A stretch of DNA of 64,000 bases from Aplidium turbinatum (taxonomy: Eukaryota; Chordata; Ascidiacea; Aplousobranchia; Polyclinidae). A model generated the notes under the pieces. That model was not told the origin of the DNA and ran no database searches. It saw only the letters and a program-made list of their open reading frames with translations. Below are positions 20,735 to 31,680 of the stretch, piece by piece. Every line of letters starts with the position of its first letter. Position 1 is the first letter of the stretch. The position numbers and the translations under genes were made by a program. Where the stretch lies: positions 21,622,477 through 21,686,476 of the forward strand of contig OU964918.1 in NCBI GenBank assembly GCA_918807975.1, written 5' to 3'.

Positions 20735-21428
20735 AGTGGATGCAACCTAGTTCGTACCCTGAACAGTTTGGACCCTCAGTTCGTACCCTGAAAAGATCGA
20801 GAGAAAAAATTAAAAAAAGCGGAAGTCGCTGATCGCAGTTTCCGCTAACCCTAACCATAGACTAATCTATGCTCTAACCCTAACTCACGCTGATCGCAGT
20901 TTCCGCAAATATTTATCCGTAGTTTCCGCTAATCGCAGTTTGTGCGCTAACCTTTACCCTAACTCTAACCATAAAGTAATCTATGCTCTAACTGTAACCC
21001 TCGCTGATCGAAGTTTCCGCCAAACATTTTTCCGCAGTTTCCGCTAACCTTTACCCTAACCCTAACTATAGAGCAATCTATGCTCTAACCCTCGCTGATC
21101 GCAGTTTCCGCAAACATTTTTTCGCAGTTTTTGCTAACTGCAGTTTCGGCTTACCCTAACCCTAATTCTAACCATCGAGTAATCTATGCTCTCTAACTCT
21201 CGCTGATCGCAGTTTCTGCAAATATTTTTCCCGCAGTTTCCGCTAACCGCGTTTTCCGTTAACCCTAACCCTCGAGTTTGTTTGTGGAAACTCCGATCAG
21301 CGACTTCGGCTTTGTGCTATTAAACTGCGATCAGCGATTTCGGCTTTTTTTAATTTTTTCTGTCGATCTTTTCAGGGTACGAACTGAGGGTCCGAAGTGT
21401 TCAGGGTACGAACTAGGTTGCACCCACT
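20735..21428. mobile_element. MITE with 110-bp inverted ends and telomere-like core
   Basis: Both ends begin AGTGGRTGCAACCTAGTTCG and match for about 110 bases. They contain two copies of 'agttcgtaccctga' and a 'ctgatcgcag' word. A 3-bp GTA occurs at both borders. The core is a degenerate array of about 100-bp units with 'gctgatcgcagtttccgc', 'taaccctaaccctaac' and 'gagtaatctatgctct'. The CCCTAA runs look like telomere repeats but are short and sit inside the array. No coding capacity. Confidence 0.7.
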
Positions 21429-22360
21429 GTAGGTTACTGTAATACTGTATTTGTCAAAGTAATAAAAACATTCAAAAGGAAGAATAAAACACACTGTTTT
21501 GTTAATCGGTGTAACGGTCCATTAGTTATGTACTGCGGTCTAAGAGTTACCCTAATTTCCAGATCGTGTATGCGTACATAGCCTAGAATTAGAAGTTACT
21601 GCCAAACCAGATGTCGCCAAACGAGAGTTGTCAGATGTTATACTTGCAGCAGCTTCAACAAAAATAAGATGAAAGTGAAAACAAAAGTTTGTGACAAAAA
21701 TCATTGACATTGTGTTTGAATAAAAAATATGTTTCAAACAAGGCATCGCTTAAATTATTTAAATCACGGCGATCTTCAATACAGGCTTTAAATTCGTTTC
21801 TTGGTAAACTGGTTTGTGCTTGATTTTTCCCGTTTGTTAACGTGCTGGTAGGTTTATATCGATTTTTGTAGTTAGTACGGTATCTTTTTCGTCCCGGACG
21901 CATTAATGACGAAAAATAAAATGATTGATGATTGACGGCAGGCTAAGTTGTAAAAGTAATCTTCTTGTCTGAGTTATAGTTGAAAACACAGTCTTTGACT
22001 ATATTTTATGCCACTTTTTTGCCACTAGCAATATCTCGAACATGCCAAATATTCACTAGATTTTGGAAATTGTGTTGAAACTTAAACTCATGAGACGACC
22101 TGGCAATACCGGTGCAAGTGAAATTTTTTAAAATTTTATTAATAAATTAAACCAAAGTTATAGTGTATCGTTAAACAGCATAACTTTGCCTGGGTGAACA
22201 ACTTTTCTCAAAATTTGTGAGTTGTCGATCTCCAAGACAATTGAAGAACTTGAGCCCTGCTAGTGAGTACTAAACTCAGCCTTGTGGCTTGTGCTGATAG
22301 CCAGGAAGAATATTACTTTCTTCACAAGTATGGTTTACCAACAATGTTATACCTTACATA
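21429..22360. other. No recognised gene; short SINE-like match at 22262-22330
   Basis: Only short anonymous open frames. The words 'agtgagtact', 'cagcctt' and 'gtgctgatagccaggaag' at 22262-22330 recur at 59709-59760, so a short dispersed repeat, possibly a SINE tail, lies here. Confidence 0.45.
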
Positions 22361-23727
22361 CAGGGTGACCCAAAAAAATGGGCCCCAACTCTAATTAGGC
22401 CCCGTTTTTTAGTGTTTCGTCTGAATCAAATGAAACTTTGGTTATAACTAGTTTATTATGTTCAAAACATCACATCAAAACACTAAGGTCTTTGGCCTTT
22501 TTTTCTCTTCGTTCTACAGCATGTGTTCTAGATGGTCTCCATTTACCTCCATGCATTTCTTGAGGTGCAGCACGAAGTTGTCCATGACGTTCTTACAGAC
22601 TGACTTGGGAATGGCTCTCATGTCCTCCCTGATGGCTTCCTTGAGTTCTGTGATGGTTCTGGGTTTCCCTACGTACACTCTGTCCTTAAGATAGCCCCAA
22701 AAGAAAAAATCTGGGGGGCTTAGGTCCGGGCTATGGGGTGCTCACTCAAAATCAGTCTTGAGAATGATCACTCGGCCTCCGAAGTTCTCTTTCAGCCAAT
22801 CTCGGGACAGGTTTGAGGTGTGAGAACTTGCCCCGTCTTGCTGGAACCAGAACTTGCTCATGAGCGACGGGTAGAGGGTCTGGAGCTCACTCTTAAAGGT
22901 TTTGAGGACCTCCACATATCGCTCCTTGGTGACTGTCACTGCTGCGCCAGATTCTTCGATGAAGATTGATCCGATGATGCCTCTGGCCGAGATTGCAGTC
23001 CACACCGTGCACTTAGGAGAGTGCAGGGGCTTGGTGGCTACTTCAGTGGGTCTGGAGGACCCCCAGAAGACATTTGTCTTGGAGTTCGCTTTTCCTTCAA
23101 GATGGAAGTGGGCTTCATCTGAGGTCCAAAGGAGGTTAAGGAAACCTGATGTCTCCTCGATCTTCTCGAGTATCTTGACTACCATAGCGCTCCTCTGCTT
23201 CTTGTCTGAGGCTCTAAGGGTCTGCATCGTCTGTATTCTGTATGAGTAAGCCCTGATATCATTCACCAGCACTCTCCTGTAAATCTCACGGACATACCGA
23301 GAGACTGACTTTGTTTACGCACAGAGCGTTTTGGACTCTGCTGGAGAGACTCCCTCACACTTTCGACCAGCATGGCTGTCCGCTTCTTGGGACGTCCCGA
23401 GTGACCTGGACGGTTCTCACTGGCAGCGTTGAGGTTCTTCACGGTCCCATACTTCTCGAAGTGGTCCACCCAGTTCTGAATTCTGCTTTTGGATGGAGCC
23501 TTTTCACATTCGAACTGATGCATGAAACTGTGCTGGGTTTTCTTAAACGAGCTTGTCTTGTAGTAAAATTTAACACAGTGTATTCTTTGTCCCAGCTCCC
23601 ACTGGAGTCTTGGTGTACTCACGATCGTTGATTCTGCCATGTCCTATAAAATAAGGGCAATCGGTGAATAAATAAAGGAGATATGACATAAAGTGTACGC
23701 GGGGCCCGTTTTTTTTAGGTCACCCTG
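22361..23727 (-). mobile_element. Tc1/mariner-type transposon, complete ends
   Basis: Terminal inverted repeats start CAGGGTGACC, run on through A-tracts and GGGCCCC (about 27 bases), and are flanked by TA on both sides (22359-22360 and 23728-23729). The length is 1367 bp, normal for the superfamily. The single transposase gene runs right to left and fills most of the element. Few changes from an intact copy are visible, so the insertion is fairly young. Confidence 0.9.
22514..23640 (-). pseudogene. Tc1/mariner-type transposase, recently inactivated
   Basis: About 370 codons, starting MAESTIVSTPRLQWELGQR. The N-terminal third has the helix-turn-helix region (SKSRIQNWVDHFEKYGTVKN) and a GRPKKR basic motif. 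The catalytic part has WTSDEAHFHLEG (first Asp), KFWFQQDGASSHTS (second Asp) and, past a stop, APHSPD (third acidic residue, Asp). Thirty-six residues separate the second and third acidic positions. Two lesions are visible: a frame change near 23265 and TGA in place of a probable Trp codon at about 22743-22745. The C-terminus continues to NGDHLEHML and a TAG. It would bind its inverted repeats and cut and paste at TA. Confidence 0.88.
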
Positions 23728-23729
23728 TA

Positions 23730-24079
23730 TTATATAGTTATGCCGTATATATATTTGATAGTTACGGTATGGTTTACCATGTTTTGCACATATATCGTTG
23801 AGGTAGAACCAAACTGGGTTATGTCCACTTTTAGTTTTATTGCAATGTGTCGGTTTTTGAGCGTAGTTCTTTCCAGCACTCCAGGTTTGCAAAACAAGGT
23901 TGTAAGTATTGTGGCACTTACATGGTTGTAAGTATTGTGGCACTGGTTGGTTTGATCTATTTGAGATATCAAAAACATTCAAACAATTTTTTTGCGGTTA
24001 TCTCAGTTTGATGATTTTGCACATAACTCTATTTGGTTTTACCCCAACGATATACACTATGAATGCATAAACTTGGTAC
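23730..24079. other. Non-coding stretch, no gene seen
   Basis: AT-rich, with a repeated 'gttgtaagtattgtggcact' (23900-23945), a local 27-base tandem duplication. Nothing else recognisable. Confidence 0.4.
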
Positions 24080-24309
24080 CTGGGTTTTTTTTCTGTCATT
24101 TATCGGTCATGGACTGATTTTTTAGCAAAATGTTCGAAAAAAATATAGTCAATTCGGTCAAAATGTCCGAAAAATTTTTGGTTTGTATCAGCTACTTGAA
24201 AGGAAATATTTTCATCAGAACAAATGACCAAAACAAATAAAAAATGACCGAATTTTTTCAAGTCATTTCGGACAAATGACCGAAAAGTCTCAGCAAAAAA
24301 AAAACCCAG
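24080..24309. mobile_element. MITE with CTGGGTTTTTTT ends, 8-bp duplication
   Basis: 230 bp with inverted ends CTGGGTTTTTTTTCTGTCAT. It is flanked by CTTGGTAC on the left and CTTGGCAC on the right (one mismatch). Subterminal words 'gaccgaa', 'ttcggtca' and 'tttagcaaaat' are shared with a second copy at 58183-58462, which lies in the opposite orientation. The 8-bp duplication suggests a hAT-type origin. Confidence 0.7.
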
Positions 24310-25128
24310 CTTGGCACCAATAACAGGAAAAGATTGCAAATCAAAAAGTTGAAAACATAGATTAATAAAAAAATTCTCTAGAAATTGAGAGAGGTTATTT
24401 TTACCATATAAAGAAATCCTAGCTTCTGAGACTATGGTCTTCATGTCACTTGATCATGAAGTATAGCCTAGTAATTAGTATGTGCTAAAGCATAGTTTTA
24501 CATTACGCAATTTTCTGCATTGTACATAGTTTGTGCGCAATCTCATAGAGGACTTAACAGTGTTGATGACTTTACTAAAGTCTAGGCAAGAACTATGCAG
24601 GTTATCATGCAACATGATTGCTAGTTTTGGTAAAACGTCATTTATATAAATGCATACTCGTTGGTCTGTCTGCCCTCACTTCTCTTTAACACCAACATAC
24701 ATTTATTCGGGTAGCTTTTCTATTACTTTTCATAAGTTTTATGAAAGCTGTGTTTCACTGGCACTGTCATTTTAGGACAAACATTTAACCATAAAAATTC
24801 AATAAAGTGTTCTGTTTTGTTCTTCTTCTCTTCTCTTCTCTCTTCTCTCTCTCTCTCTGACTTATTAAGTACTGAGGACAAGCATGTCTGCAGTGGCTAC
24901 ACAATGCCATTTAAAGCACAAGTCTAATAGTTGTAAGTGCACACAGACTAAATAGATACAAAATCAACTGCATAGCATTACCCCTATTGCCCAGTGTCTA
25001 GTGCATATTGATTGCTGCAATATGCACTAGCCTAGTAGCCTATTGCACATTTTGCAATCACATCCTCTATTTGCTTAAGGGGGCTGTTCTACTTAGAATT
25101 GCATTTTTCGTACTTGTCATAAATCACA
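24310..25128. other. Non-coding, with a CT microsatellite at 24825-24860
   Basis: No gene seen. A (TCTCT)n/(CT)n microsatellite occupies roughly 24825-24860. The sequence 'tgcatattg...caatatgca' around 25000-25025 is a short inverted repeat. Confidence 0.5.
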
Positions 25129-25784
25129 ATCTTCACCAGGCCTGGAAAAAATGGGGAATCCGGGAATGACATTCCCGGGAAATTTGTCGGTTCGCGGGAA
25201 ATTTTGACTGTAAGAATCACGTTACTATAACGTCTTTCATTCACCGTCAACCGTCATCGTAATTTGCTGACACGTTGCGGTTCCGACACTGATTCGTATC
25301 ACTGCGTAGTAGGGTGGCTCTTAAAATTGAGTTTTTGAATTTTGCTTGGGACACCCTTTCAAATGGTGAGGTTGTCAGAAAAAATAACTCTTGCAAATTT
25401 TTTTTTAATTTGAAGTTGATTTAGAGGTGGCCCTCCCCCCCTAAAGTTCTGTGCCCTCCCTCGAAATACCAAATCTGCGTATCTCGAAAACCAATTGAGC
25501 TAGAGATACAGTTTTTGTGTTAAAAGATGCAGAAAACATGGTTTTCTATCTGCTTTCTGAACATTGAATGTTATCTTGAGTAGGAAAGCAGTTATTTAGA
25601 AAAAACGCCTTTGACCAAATCTTGATTTTACAACCTTTTTTGTGACCACGAAACCGTCTACAAAATTTCGTTTTTTTGTCTTAATTTTTGCACCTTAGAG
25701 GGAACACTGGTAACGATATTCATATCAAAATGTAATTCTGGTCAGTATCATACTGGAAAAAGCGATATTATCGACAATATTTCA

Positions 25785-26505
25785 CATATTGCCTTGCGCA
25801 TCGTGACAGGATGTCTGCGACCTACACCATTGGACAATTTCCCTGTCCTTGCAGGCAACCAACCAGCTGAGTTTCGTCGCGAAGAAGCCATCCTGTCTCT
25901 TTCTCGTCGCACTACGAACCCCAACCACTTGCTCCACTCAAATCTCTACGAGTCTGTGAGCGAGCAATCGAGCATCCTCGGCAACTGAAATCGAGACACC
26001 CATTTGTATGTGACGCACAACTTCTGATGAAAACCGCTGAAGACCAATCCATCAGCGCGGCTACCTGGGAGAACAACAAATGGAGCTCAGAGTGGAAGAA
26101 GAACTCCTCAAGACTCTAAAGTTGTATCTCCGACACCAGCCCCCATCCAACCGGAATGCATAATTTGCCAAGGAAGGCCTGGGTGCGGCTCAACCGCCTG
26201 CGTACTGGGCTAGCCTACTGGAGTCAGACTATTTCGCACCAACATGCACAAATTGGGGATGGCTCCATCCGCAATCTGTGAGTGTGGCAAAGAGGAACAA
26301 ACCACAGACCACACCATCTGTAACTGCGCCAAATGGTGTGTGTGGTCTGCTTGAACTGGATGACGAATCAATGGACGAATCAAAGGATTGCTGCTCGACA
26401 CCTGCTCAAGCATCTAAACCGCATCGCCACTGCCCAAGAGTGGTAAAAGACAGAGCCCTTGACCCCTGGAGTAACAAAGAAGGTTTAAACGAAGAAGAAT
26501 AGACA
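25785..26505 (+). mobile_element. 5'-truncated LINE inside the nested hAT-like element
   Basis: The plus strand reads LRIVTGCLRPTPLDNFPVLA, then EFRREEAILSLSRRTTNPNH, then in shifted frames CGKEEQTTDHTICNCAKW. It ends in 'gaagaagaatag'. This is the C-terminal ORF2 region of the same LINE family as at 31681-32390. It has several frame changes and is dead. Its insertion removed or displaced the end of the antisense transposase. Confidence 0.7.
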
Positions 26506-27020
26506 ATATTGTTCTTGTTGGAATTTGGAAACAGTTTTCTGTGTTCAGTAACAACTTGCAAAAGAAACTGAAGTTGGTACTCATCTTCAGTTAAGATTTT
26601 GTTAAAATCCTGGATTAGACTTAGAGCAACTCCTCTCTCTGCTCTGTCATTGACTACTGAAAGTCCCTTTGCCATGTGTAAAGCTTGAATAAATGCACCA
26701 TCTTCAGTCCAATGAGCAGGATCCTTTGAAAGTATAATTATTGCTTCATCTTCACCCAACAGCTGAAGAAGCCATTTTGAATTAGAGGTGCAATACTGTT
26801 CTAGACCCTTATTGCTAAGAAACGCATCTACTTTGATGCTTGGTCTCCTTGGTGGACGTTCTCCTGTTTCATCTAACATGGTTGCCACCATTAGCTTTTT
26901 ACTTTCCACAGACAATCGAGAGTCAAACAAGGCTAGTCCAACCATTTCTTCGGACAGATACCATAAATGCACACCAAGCTTTTTGCATAAATCGCCTTTG
27001 CCATCCAACAAGTGCGATGC
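26500..27020 (-). pseudogene. hAT-like transposase C-terminus ('ERGVAL' family)
   Basis: The minus strand reads LGVHLWYLSEEMVGLALFDS, KKLMVATMLDETGERPPRRP, WLLQLLGEDEAIIILSKDP, VVNDRAERGVALSLIQDFN and QFLLQVVTEHRKLFPNSN. These blocks are the C-terminal third of a transposase-like family common in invertebrate genomes. Its N-terminal and catalytic parts are seen at 51732-53159 (CxxH motif, 'FDTTAVNTG'), and a decayed piece at 43337-43700. Here the N-terminal two thirds are absent and the 3' end is overwritten by the LINE. I place the family near hAT from the 8-bp duplications and the CxxH motif. Confidence 0.65.
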
Positions 27021-27693
27021 ATAGTACCTGAAGCTTGAAAGCGGATTCCACGCTCAGGAGTTTCTCCAAGGAATATGATACAAAACGGGCATTTTAGCTA
27101 TGCATGAATGCATAAAAGTTTAGGAATACTTATTTCGTTTATTGCTTTACCAGTTTTACCGGTTAGTTTATGAACTTTGTTTATTGAATAGCTTGGGCCA
27201 CAATACTTGTTTAGCACTGTTTTGTGCTAGAATACCGAAAACAGGTTTTTTCTAAATAACTGCTTTTCTACTCAAGATAGACGCAATCACTGTTCACAAA
27301 GCATATAGGAAATCATGCTTTCTGCATCTTTTGACACAAAAACCGTATCTCTAGCTCAAGCAGTTTTTGAGATATGCAGATTTGGTATTTTGGAGGAGGG
27401 AGCAAAACTTTAGGGGGGGAGGGCCACCTCTAAATCAATTTCAAATTCAAAAATTTTTTGCAGGAGTTATTTTTTCTGACAACCTCACCTTTTAAAAGGG
27501 TGTCCCACACAAAATTCAAATTTTTTTCATTTTTTGCCAAATAAGAGCCACCCTACTGCGTAGTGCGTATTTACAATTTCCAACTTGTACCTCAGAGCTG
27601 AACAAGTTCTTAGCAAAATTGCGTAAATATATTGCAGTAGTCCGCCCGAAAGCGTCGTAAAAAGCACGGGTGGTGTAATTAAAAAAATTCGAA

Positions 27694-27948
27694 ATGTTTG
27701 CGGAGGTACAAAAACATCCACAAATAAAAAATAAAGACATTAGCAACGAGCTGTTCATTCACTGGAATGGGCCTCACATAAGCAAGTGTAATAGCATCGT
27801 GAAACAAGCTCTTAACCTACATTTCAAAGGAAAACTATGGCATTTTAGTAGGCCTACTAATGACATTCGCTCGAAAATGTACAAAGTGTCTGCTGTGGTA
27901 GATAGACCAAACAACAAGAAATCGTCACCATTTTTTATGTCCTGGTAA
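27694..27948 (+). pseudogene. hAT transposase fragment (KIAA1586/ZNF862-like wording)
   Basis: An open stretch reads ELFIHWNGPHISKCNSIVKQ, ALNLHFKGKLWHF and KMYKVSAVVDRPNNKKSSPF. The 'HWNGP....S..IV..AL...F....WHF' pattern is familiar from hAT-derived proteins. It is the only coding trace left of the outer element 25137-29280. It ends in TAA at 27946-27948 and lacks catalytic residues. Confidence 0.45.
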
Positions 27949-28051
27949 TGTATTTGTAGTAATTTCGCATGGGCAAAACTTGCTTGCGGTTTCTTTGATT
28001 TACAAAAACAGTTGTTTTAGCGTCGTAATTTTGATTTTCCCAACGTCTTGT

Positions 28052-28756
28052 AGGCCTCGAAATATCCGGCAGTCATGGCGGACATGACCTCCGAAATGAC
28101 TTCGAATGTCTGCCGAAGCCGACTCATTGGTCGGTCATAAATGACCGCCGCAAAATTCTTGACAAAAATAGAGCTAATGCAGCAAAAATATATTTTAAAT
28201 TTGAATTGTTACAATTGTTTGTTTAACCCGAACAAATACGGAGCTGAAACAATAATAGTAGGCTAAAGGCAATTGCTTTAAAGATCACATTAGAGTGGCA
28301 TGGTTAACGAGCTGATGGCAAAAGTAGCCATTTTTAAATCATTTCAACGCCTTGCAATGTTGCCTTGAAATAAAGTTGTCTGAACTTTTCAGCAGGATAT
28401 GTATTCTAATTTTAACAATGAGGATTATTGCGTTACATTGATTGTTCGTTAAAAAGAAACGTCACAGAGAAGCAAGTCTCAGCTGGGTTCCACACGTGCT
28501 AAGGCGAATGTGGCGACCTTATTCACGCTGATACTGATAGAAATATAATTTCTGCACAGAAGGGAGGGTGTTAGACACATTTGTCTGCTGTAGAAAATCT
28601 TCTTCTACAAACACGACTACACAGTACTGTAGTGTGATTTTGTGCAAAATCTACATGCAAAAAATATGTCCGGTTGAGATATTAAATGTCCTCTGAAAGG
28701 GCCAGTCCGGTAGGACATGCTTGACCGCCGGAAAAGAATACAAATTTCGAGGCCTG
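28052..28756. mobile_element. MITE 'CAGGCCTCGAAAT' copy 1, 6-bp duplication TCTTGT
   Basis: The ends are AGGCCTCGAAAT and ATTTCGAGGCCTG, flanked by TCTTGT on both sides (28046-28051 and 28757-28762). The interior matches the copy at 47282-48166 in the opposite orientation for most of its length, with subterminal GGTCAT/GGACAT words ('ttggtcggtcataaatgacc'). No coding capacity. Confidence 0.8.
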
Positions 28757-28759
28757 TCT

Positions 28760-29190
28760 TGTGTTCTCACTCAGCGAAACTTGTTGTGCATTCAGCCGTC
28801 TGGCCGTTTGTTGTGCTATATGCCTATATCGCTTAATAATTAGTTATGCTATTCATGCACATTGCACATACTATCAACCCGTTGGAGCATGAAGCATAAT
28901 ATTGTCAACTTGTCAAGTATGTAACAAGCGGCTCGTGATGTCGTATTGTTTCATGACATTCACACGGTGGTCGGTGAGTCAGTGGATCTAATTTGTAAGC
29001 ATGCGGCGTCTAATTTATTAAGCTATTGTTGTTGGCCAATGTATTCCGATCAAAGCGGGCACAAACAGTGCGCCATGTCTGCTTACGAATACGATGCCAA
29101 GATTCTTTATTGGAACTATGAAGCTACAGATGGCCGTCTATATTTTTTGCGTGAGGCTTTTCGCCGGAAAACTGTAAACAGTGTATTATA
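28760..29190 (+). other. Open stretch of unknown nature at 28946-29191
   Basis: An 81-codon frame (MFHDIHTVVGESVDLICKHA...) lies near the right end of the outer hAT-like element. I do not recognise it. It may be a transposase remnant or chance. Confidence 0.25.
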
Positions 29191-29288
29191 ATTATGATGT
29201 CATTATCGTGATTGTAAGCCGCGGGAAATTTTTCGCTAAAAAACAGATTCCCGGGAAGCTAAACATTTTTTCCAGCCCTGATCTTCAC

Positions 29289-29810
29289 ACAGAAGTTCAC
29301 CCACAAACCCCAACAAACCATATATTGCTGGAAAAAGGAGGAAACAAGCTATCCAAAAATATTTACTTTGTTAGGCTGGGGCAATCCATTAAGGGTTTAT
29401 ACCATTTTGAATTTGTACATAAAATCAACCGATTGTCTTCATTGCAGCTCAAAAACTCAAAAATGGCTAGAGGTAGGGACTTCAAACTGCATGGTGATCT
29501 AGTAAGGTATCCTAGCCATAAATTGATAGAGGGGATTTCTTTTAACTCTTTTATTTTTTTAAATAAAGAAAAATTCGTAATTGTTATGCATCAAGAGCAA
29601 ATTTGACTTCAGGATTTGGTAATAAAATATTTATTACTCTGAATATTGAAACAAAACTCAATCATTATGTTCGCAAGGGCCTCCCTACTGTACATCTGTT
29701 AAAAATTGTAGCCAATTTTGACAAGTAGTTTTCTAGAGGAAACATTTTTAGTGCACAAAAACATGATTTTGAGTAAATCGCATTTGAAAAATAGAATTAG
29801 GTAAATTTAG
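29289..29810. other. No recognised gene
   Basis: An open frame of 141 codons (29181-29606) crosses the border of the hAT-like element, so it is not a conserved gene. The rest is AT-rich and anonymous. Confidence 0.35.
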
Positions 29811-29813
29811 CGA

Positions 29814-30798
29814 GCAAGTCTTTTAGGCGCAGACAGTTAGGTGCCGGTCAAATAGATGCGCACACTGTGGCGTCTAGATATTTAGGTGCGGAGCACTGTG
29901 GCGCCCGTTCGTTTAGGTGCTATTTCTATTAAAAGTCTGCAGATTGTATCAGCTTGGCAGGTAGGGCAATGCTTTTGACACAAAATGTTATATTGAACAG
30001 AAAAATATGTCATGGCTTCCGTGCGTGAAGCTACATAAACCGGCAATGCTTTTCACACAAAATGTTATATTGAACAGAAAAATATATTGTATTTTAATGC
30101 GCATGTTCGGCATTTATTTGTTGTTAGTCCAGGTTTGCGTCGGCGAAAGCTTTATCAATAAATTATTCAAGTTTCCAAACATGACTGAGTTCCCTTTTAC
30201 TGAGTCAAATAATAACTACACTAAACATCAGTAAAAAATATCCCGTAGCCTATATATGTTCCAGCGGGTGGTAGGCTTGAGTGAAGAGTAACTTACTTTT
30301 CCGTCAAAACCCCGACTAGGTTTAATAACGAGCAAAGTCGCACCATTATGCTTGCAACTTGTAGCCAGGGTTCATATGCCCTATAGAAATGTATTCATGT
30401 AGTAGAGCGTTGTCTCATACGAACTCGCCACACGACCAATCCATCTCGAGTAGAATTGCGAAAGATAACAGAGTAAGTAAAGTTTCATCTGGCTGCAACC
30501 TGTGTTTAGGATGCATAGCAAATGTCCTGTAGAGATGTGTTAATATCAAGAGTAGTAGAACATTGTCTCGCAGCTCATCTGCACACACGCATTAACAAAA
30601 CAACATATTTTTCTGTTCAATATAACATTTTGTGTGAAAAGCATTGCCCTACCTGCCAAGCTGATACAATCTGCAGACTTTACTAGGAATAGCACCTAAA
30701 CGAACGGGCGCCACAGTGCTCCGCACCTAAATATCCAGACGCCACAGTGTGCACGTCTATTTGACCGGCGCCTAACTGTCTGCACCTAAAAGACGTGG
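29814..30798. mobile_element. MITE with about 215-bp inverted ends (CTTTTAGGYGCAGACAG)
   Basis: 29814-30030 and 30590-30798 are inverted copies that share 'tcttttaggcgcagacag', 'gtgccggtcaaatag', 'gcggagcactgtggcgccc' and 'cagcttggcaggtagggc'. Motifs of the form 'TTAGGTGC' recur every 20-30 bases inside each arm. A solitary half copy lies at 31443-31590. I could not define the target duplication. Confidence 0.7.
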
Positions 30799-30799
30799 G

Positions 30800-31128
30800 C
30801 TCGTAAATTGATGCCTTTGACTTTAAATGTGACTTTTTTGTTACCTTCCGTTTGAAGCCTAATGAGGGCAAATACGTAAAAACTGACTGCATATTCGGAA
30901 TCTATGATAAATTTCCAATATATAGGCTATCAATAAAATAAAATAAATTTGAAATTTTTTTTTTCTAATTAGAACTGCCTCCTTAATCAGACGCCGTGTT
31001 TTATTTTTGAAAAAGAAAACCAAAAGTAAAGTCGAAATTTATAACTATAATTTGTCTTTTTTAGCTTTTTGATACTTGGTATGCTGCAGTAATATTCTGT
31101 GTTAATGATGTTGTGAATTGAACATAAA
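30800..31128 (+). other. Upstream region of the RhoGAP gene
   Basis: AT-rich sequence ahead of the start codon. A pyrimidine tract ending 'cttttttag' near 31066 could be a splice acceptor of a 5' UTR intron. I see no TATA box I would defend. Confidence 0.3.
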
Positions 31129-31194
31129 ATGTCTAAAGATAAGAGAAAGCAGGTTTTTAACATATCAGTGGTTGGATTATCTGGAACAGAACAA
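31129..31194 (+). CDS. ARHGAP35: p190 RhoGAP, coding exon 1 (start of GTPase domain)
   Basis: ATG opens MSKDKRKQVFNISVVGLSGT then EQ, followed by the donor GTAAGT. The sequence matches the start of p190 RhoGAPs (human ARHGAP35 has '...YNISVVGLSGTEKEKG'). In the cell these proteins switch off Rho GTPases; the N-terminal GTPase-like domain starts here and the RhoGAP domain would lie far beyond the window. The exon ends in phase 0, agreeing with exon 2. I cannot tell ARHGAP5 from ARHGAP35; an invertebrate is expected to have one gene for both. The start is chosen because it is the first ATG in frame and only a few residues longer than needed. Confidence 0.85.
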
Positions 31195-31442
31195 GTAAGT
31201 TGTTTCTTTGACTTGTCAACATTTATGCTACAAATCTAAATTAATTGAATTAGGTACCAGTATAGAAAAATAAAACTTTGACTATTTTAACTTGAAAGCC
31301 TTGTGCAGTGGCACTCCTTTATCTTCCTTTTATCTATTTAGACAGCTTGTGCTGGGTGTTGTTCTCTGAATGACATGAGTTTGTAAGTTGTAAAGTATCG
31401 ACACAGACCAAAATGGAATAATAATGCCTGTCCAGTATCCAG

Positions 31443-31590
31443 GGTGCAAGTCTTTTAGGCGCAGACAGTTAGGTGCCGGTCAAATAGGCGCACATTGTGG
31501 CGTCAAGATATTTAGGTGCGGAGCACTGTGGCGCCCGTTCATTTAGGTGCTATTCCTAGTAAAGTCTGCAGATTGTATCAGCTTGGCACG
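31443..31590 (+). repeat. Solitary arm of the MITE at 29814-30798
   Basis: Matches the left arm of that MITE from 'gcaagtcttttaggcgc' to 'tatcagcttggcac', then runs directly into a fragment of the palindromic family seen at 61330-63011 ('cggaatggcccgtttc'). Confidence 0.7.
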
Positions 31591-31660
31591 GAATGGCCCG
31601 TTTCAGTGAGTCCGATTCGGTGAGTCCTGTCCCTATCAGGTGGTTTTTTCAATTTTTTTT
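31588..31660 (+). repeat. Fragment of the 61330-63011 palindrome family
   Basis: Contains 'ggaatggcccgtttcagtga' followed by 'gtccgattcggtgagtcc', the terminal words of the palindromic element in intron 6. Confidence 0.65.
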
Positions 31661-31680
31661 TTAAACTAATTGTCATTGCA

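Larger units (their letters stand above)
25310..27555. mobile_element. Nested hAT-like element with 250-bp inverted ends
   Basis: Starts TAGGGTGGCTCTT and ends with its reverse complement. The two ends match over about 250 bases, including 'gggacaccctttt' and a 'cccccctaaagtt' block. The exact 8-bp duplication CTGCGTAG flanks it (25302-25309 and 27556-27563). It carries the C-terminal part of a transposase on the minus strand and a 5'-truncated LINE (about 25785-26505) on the plus strand that cuts into that gene. Confidence 0.85.
25137..29280. mobile_element. hAT-like element (4.1 kb) with two elements nested in it
   Basis: The ends are inverted repeats reading CAGGCCTGGAAAAAATG and CAGGGCTGGAAAAAATG. 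Both are followed by a 'cccggga' word. The exact 8-bp duplication ATCTTCAC flanks it (25129-25136 and 29281-29288). Inside lie another hAT-like element (25310-27555) and a MITE with a 6-bp duplication (28052-28756). Its own coding capacity is reduced to a fragment at 27694-27948. Without the nested elements it would be about 1.2 kb. Confidence 0.8.

Noticed and set aside
20735-21428. A true interstitial telomere
   Set aside because: CCCTAA runs are only two or three units long, alternate with other sequence, and sit between the inverted ends of a MITE.
23311-23631. Plus-strand open frames at 22902-23249 and 23311-23631
   Set aside because: They are antisense shadows of the Tc1/mariner transposase.
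29181-29606. A 141-codon gene
   Set aside because: It crosses the exact border of the hAT-like element at 29280, so its continuity is accidental.
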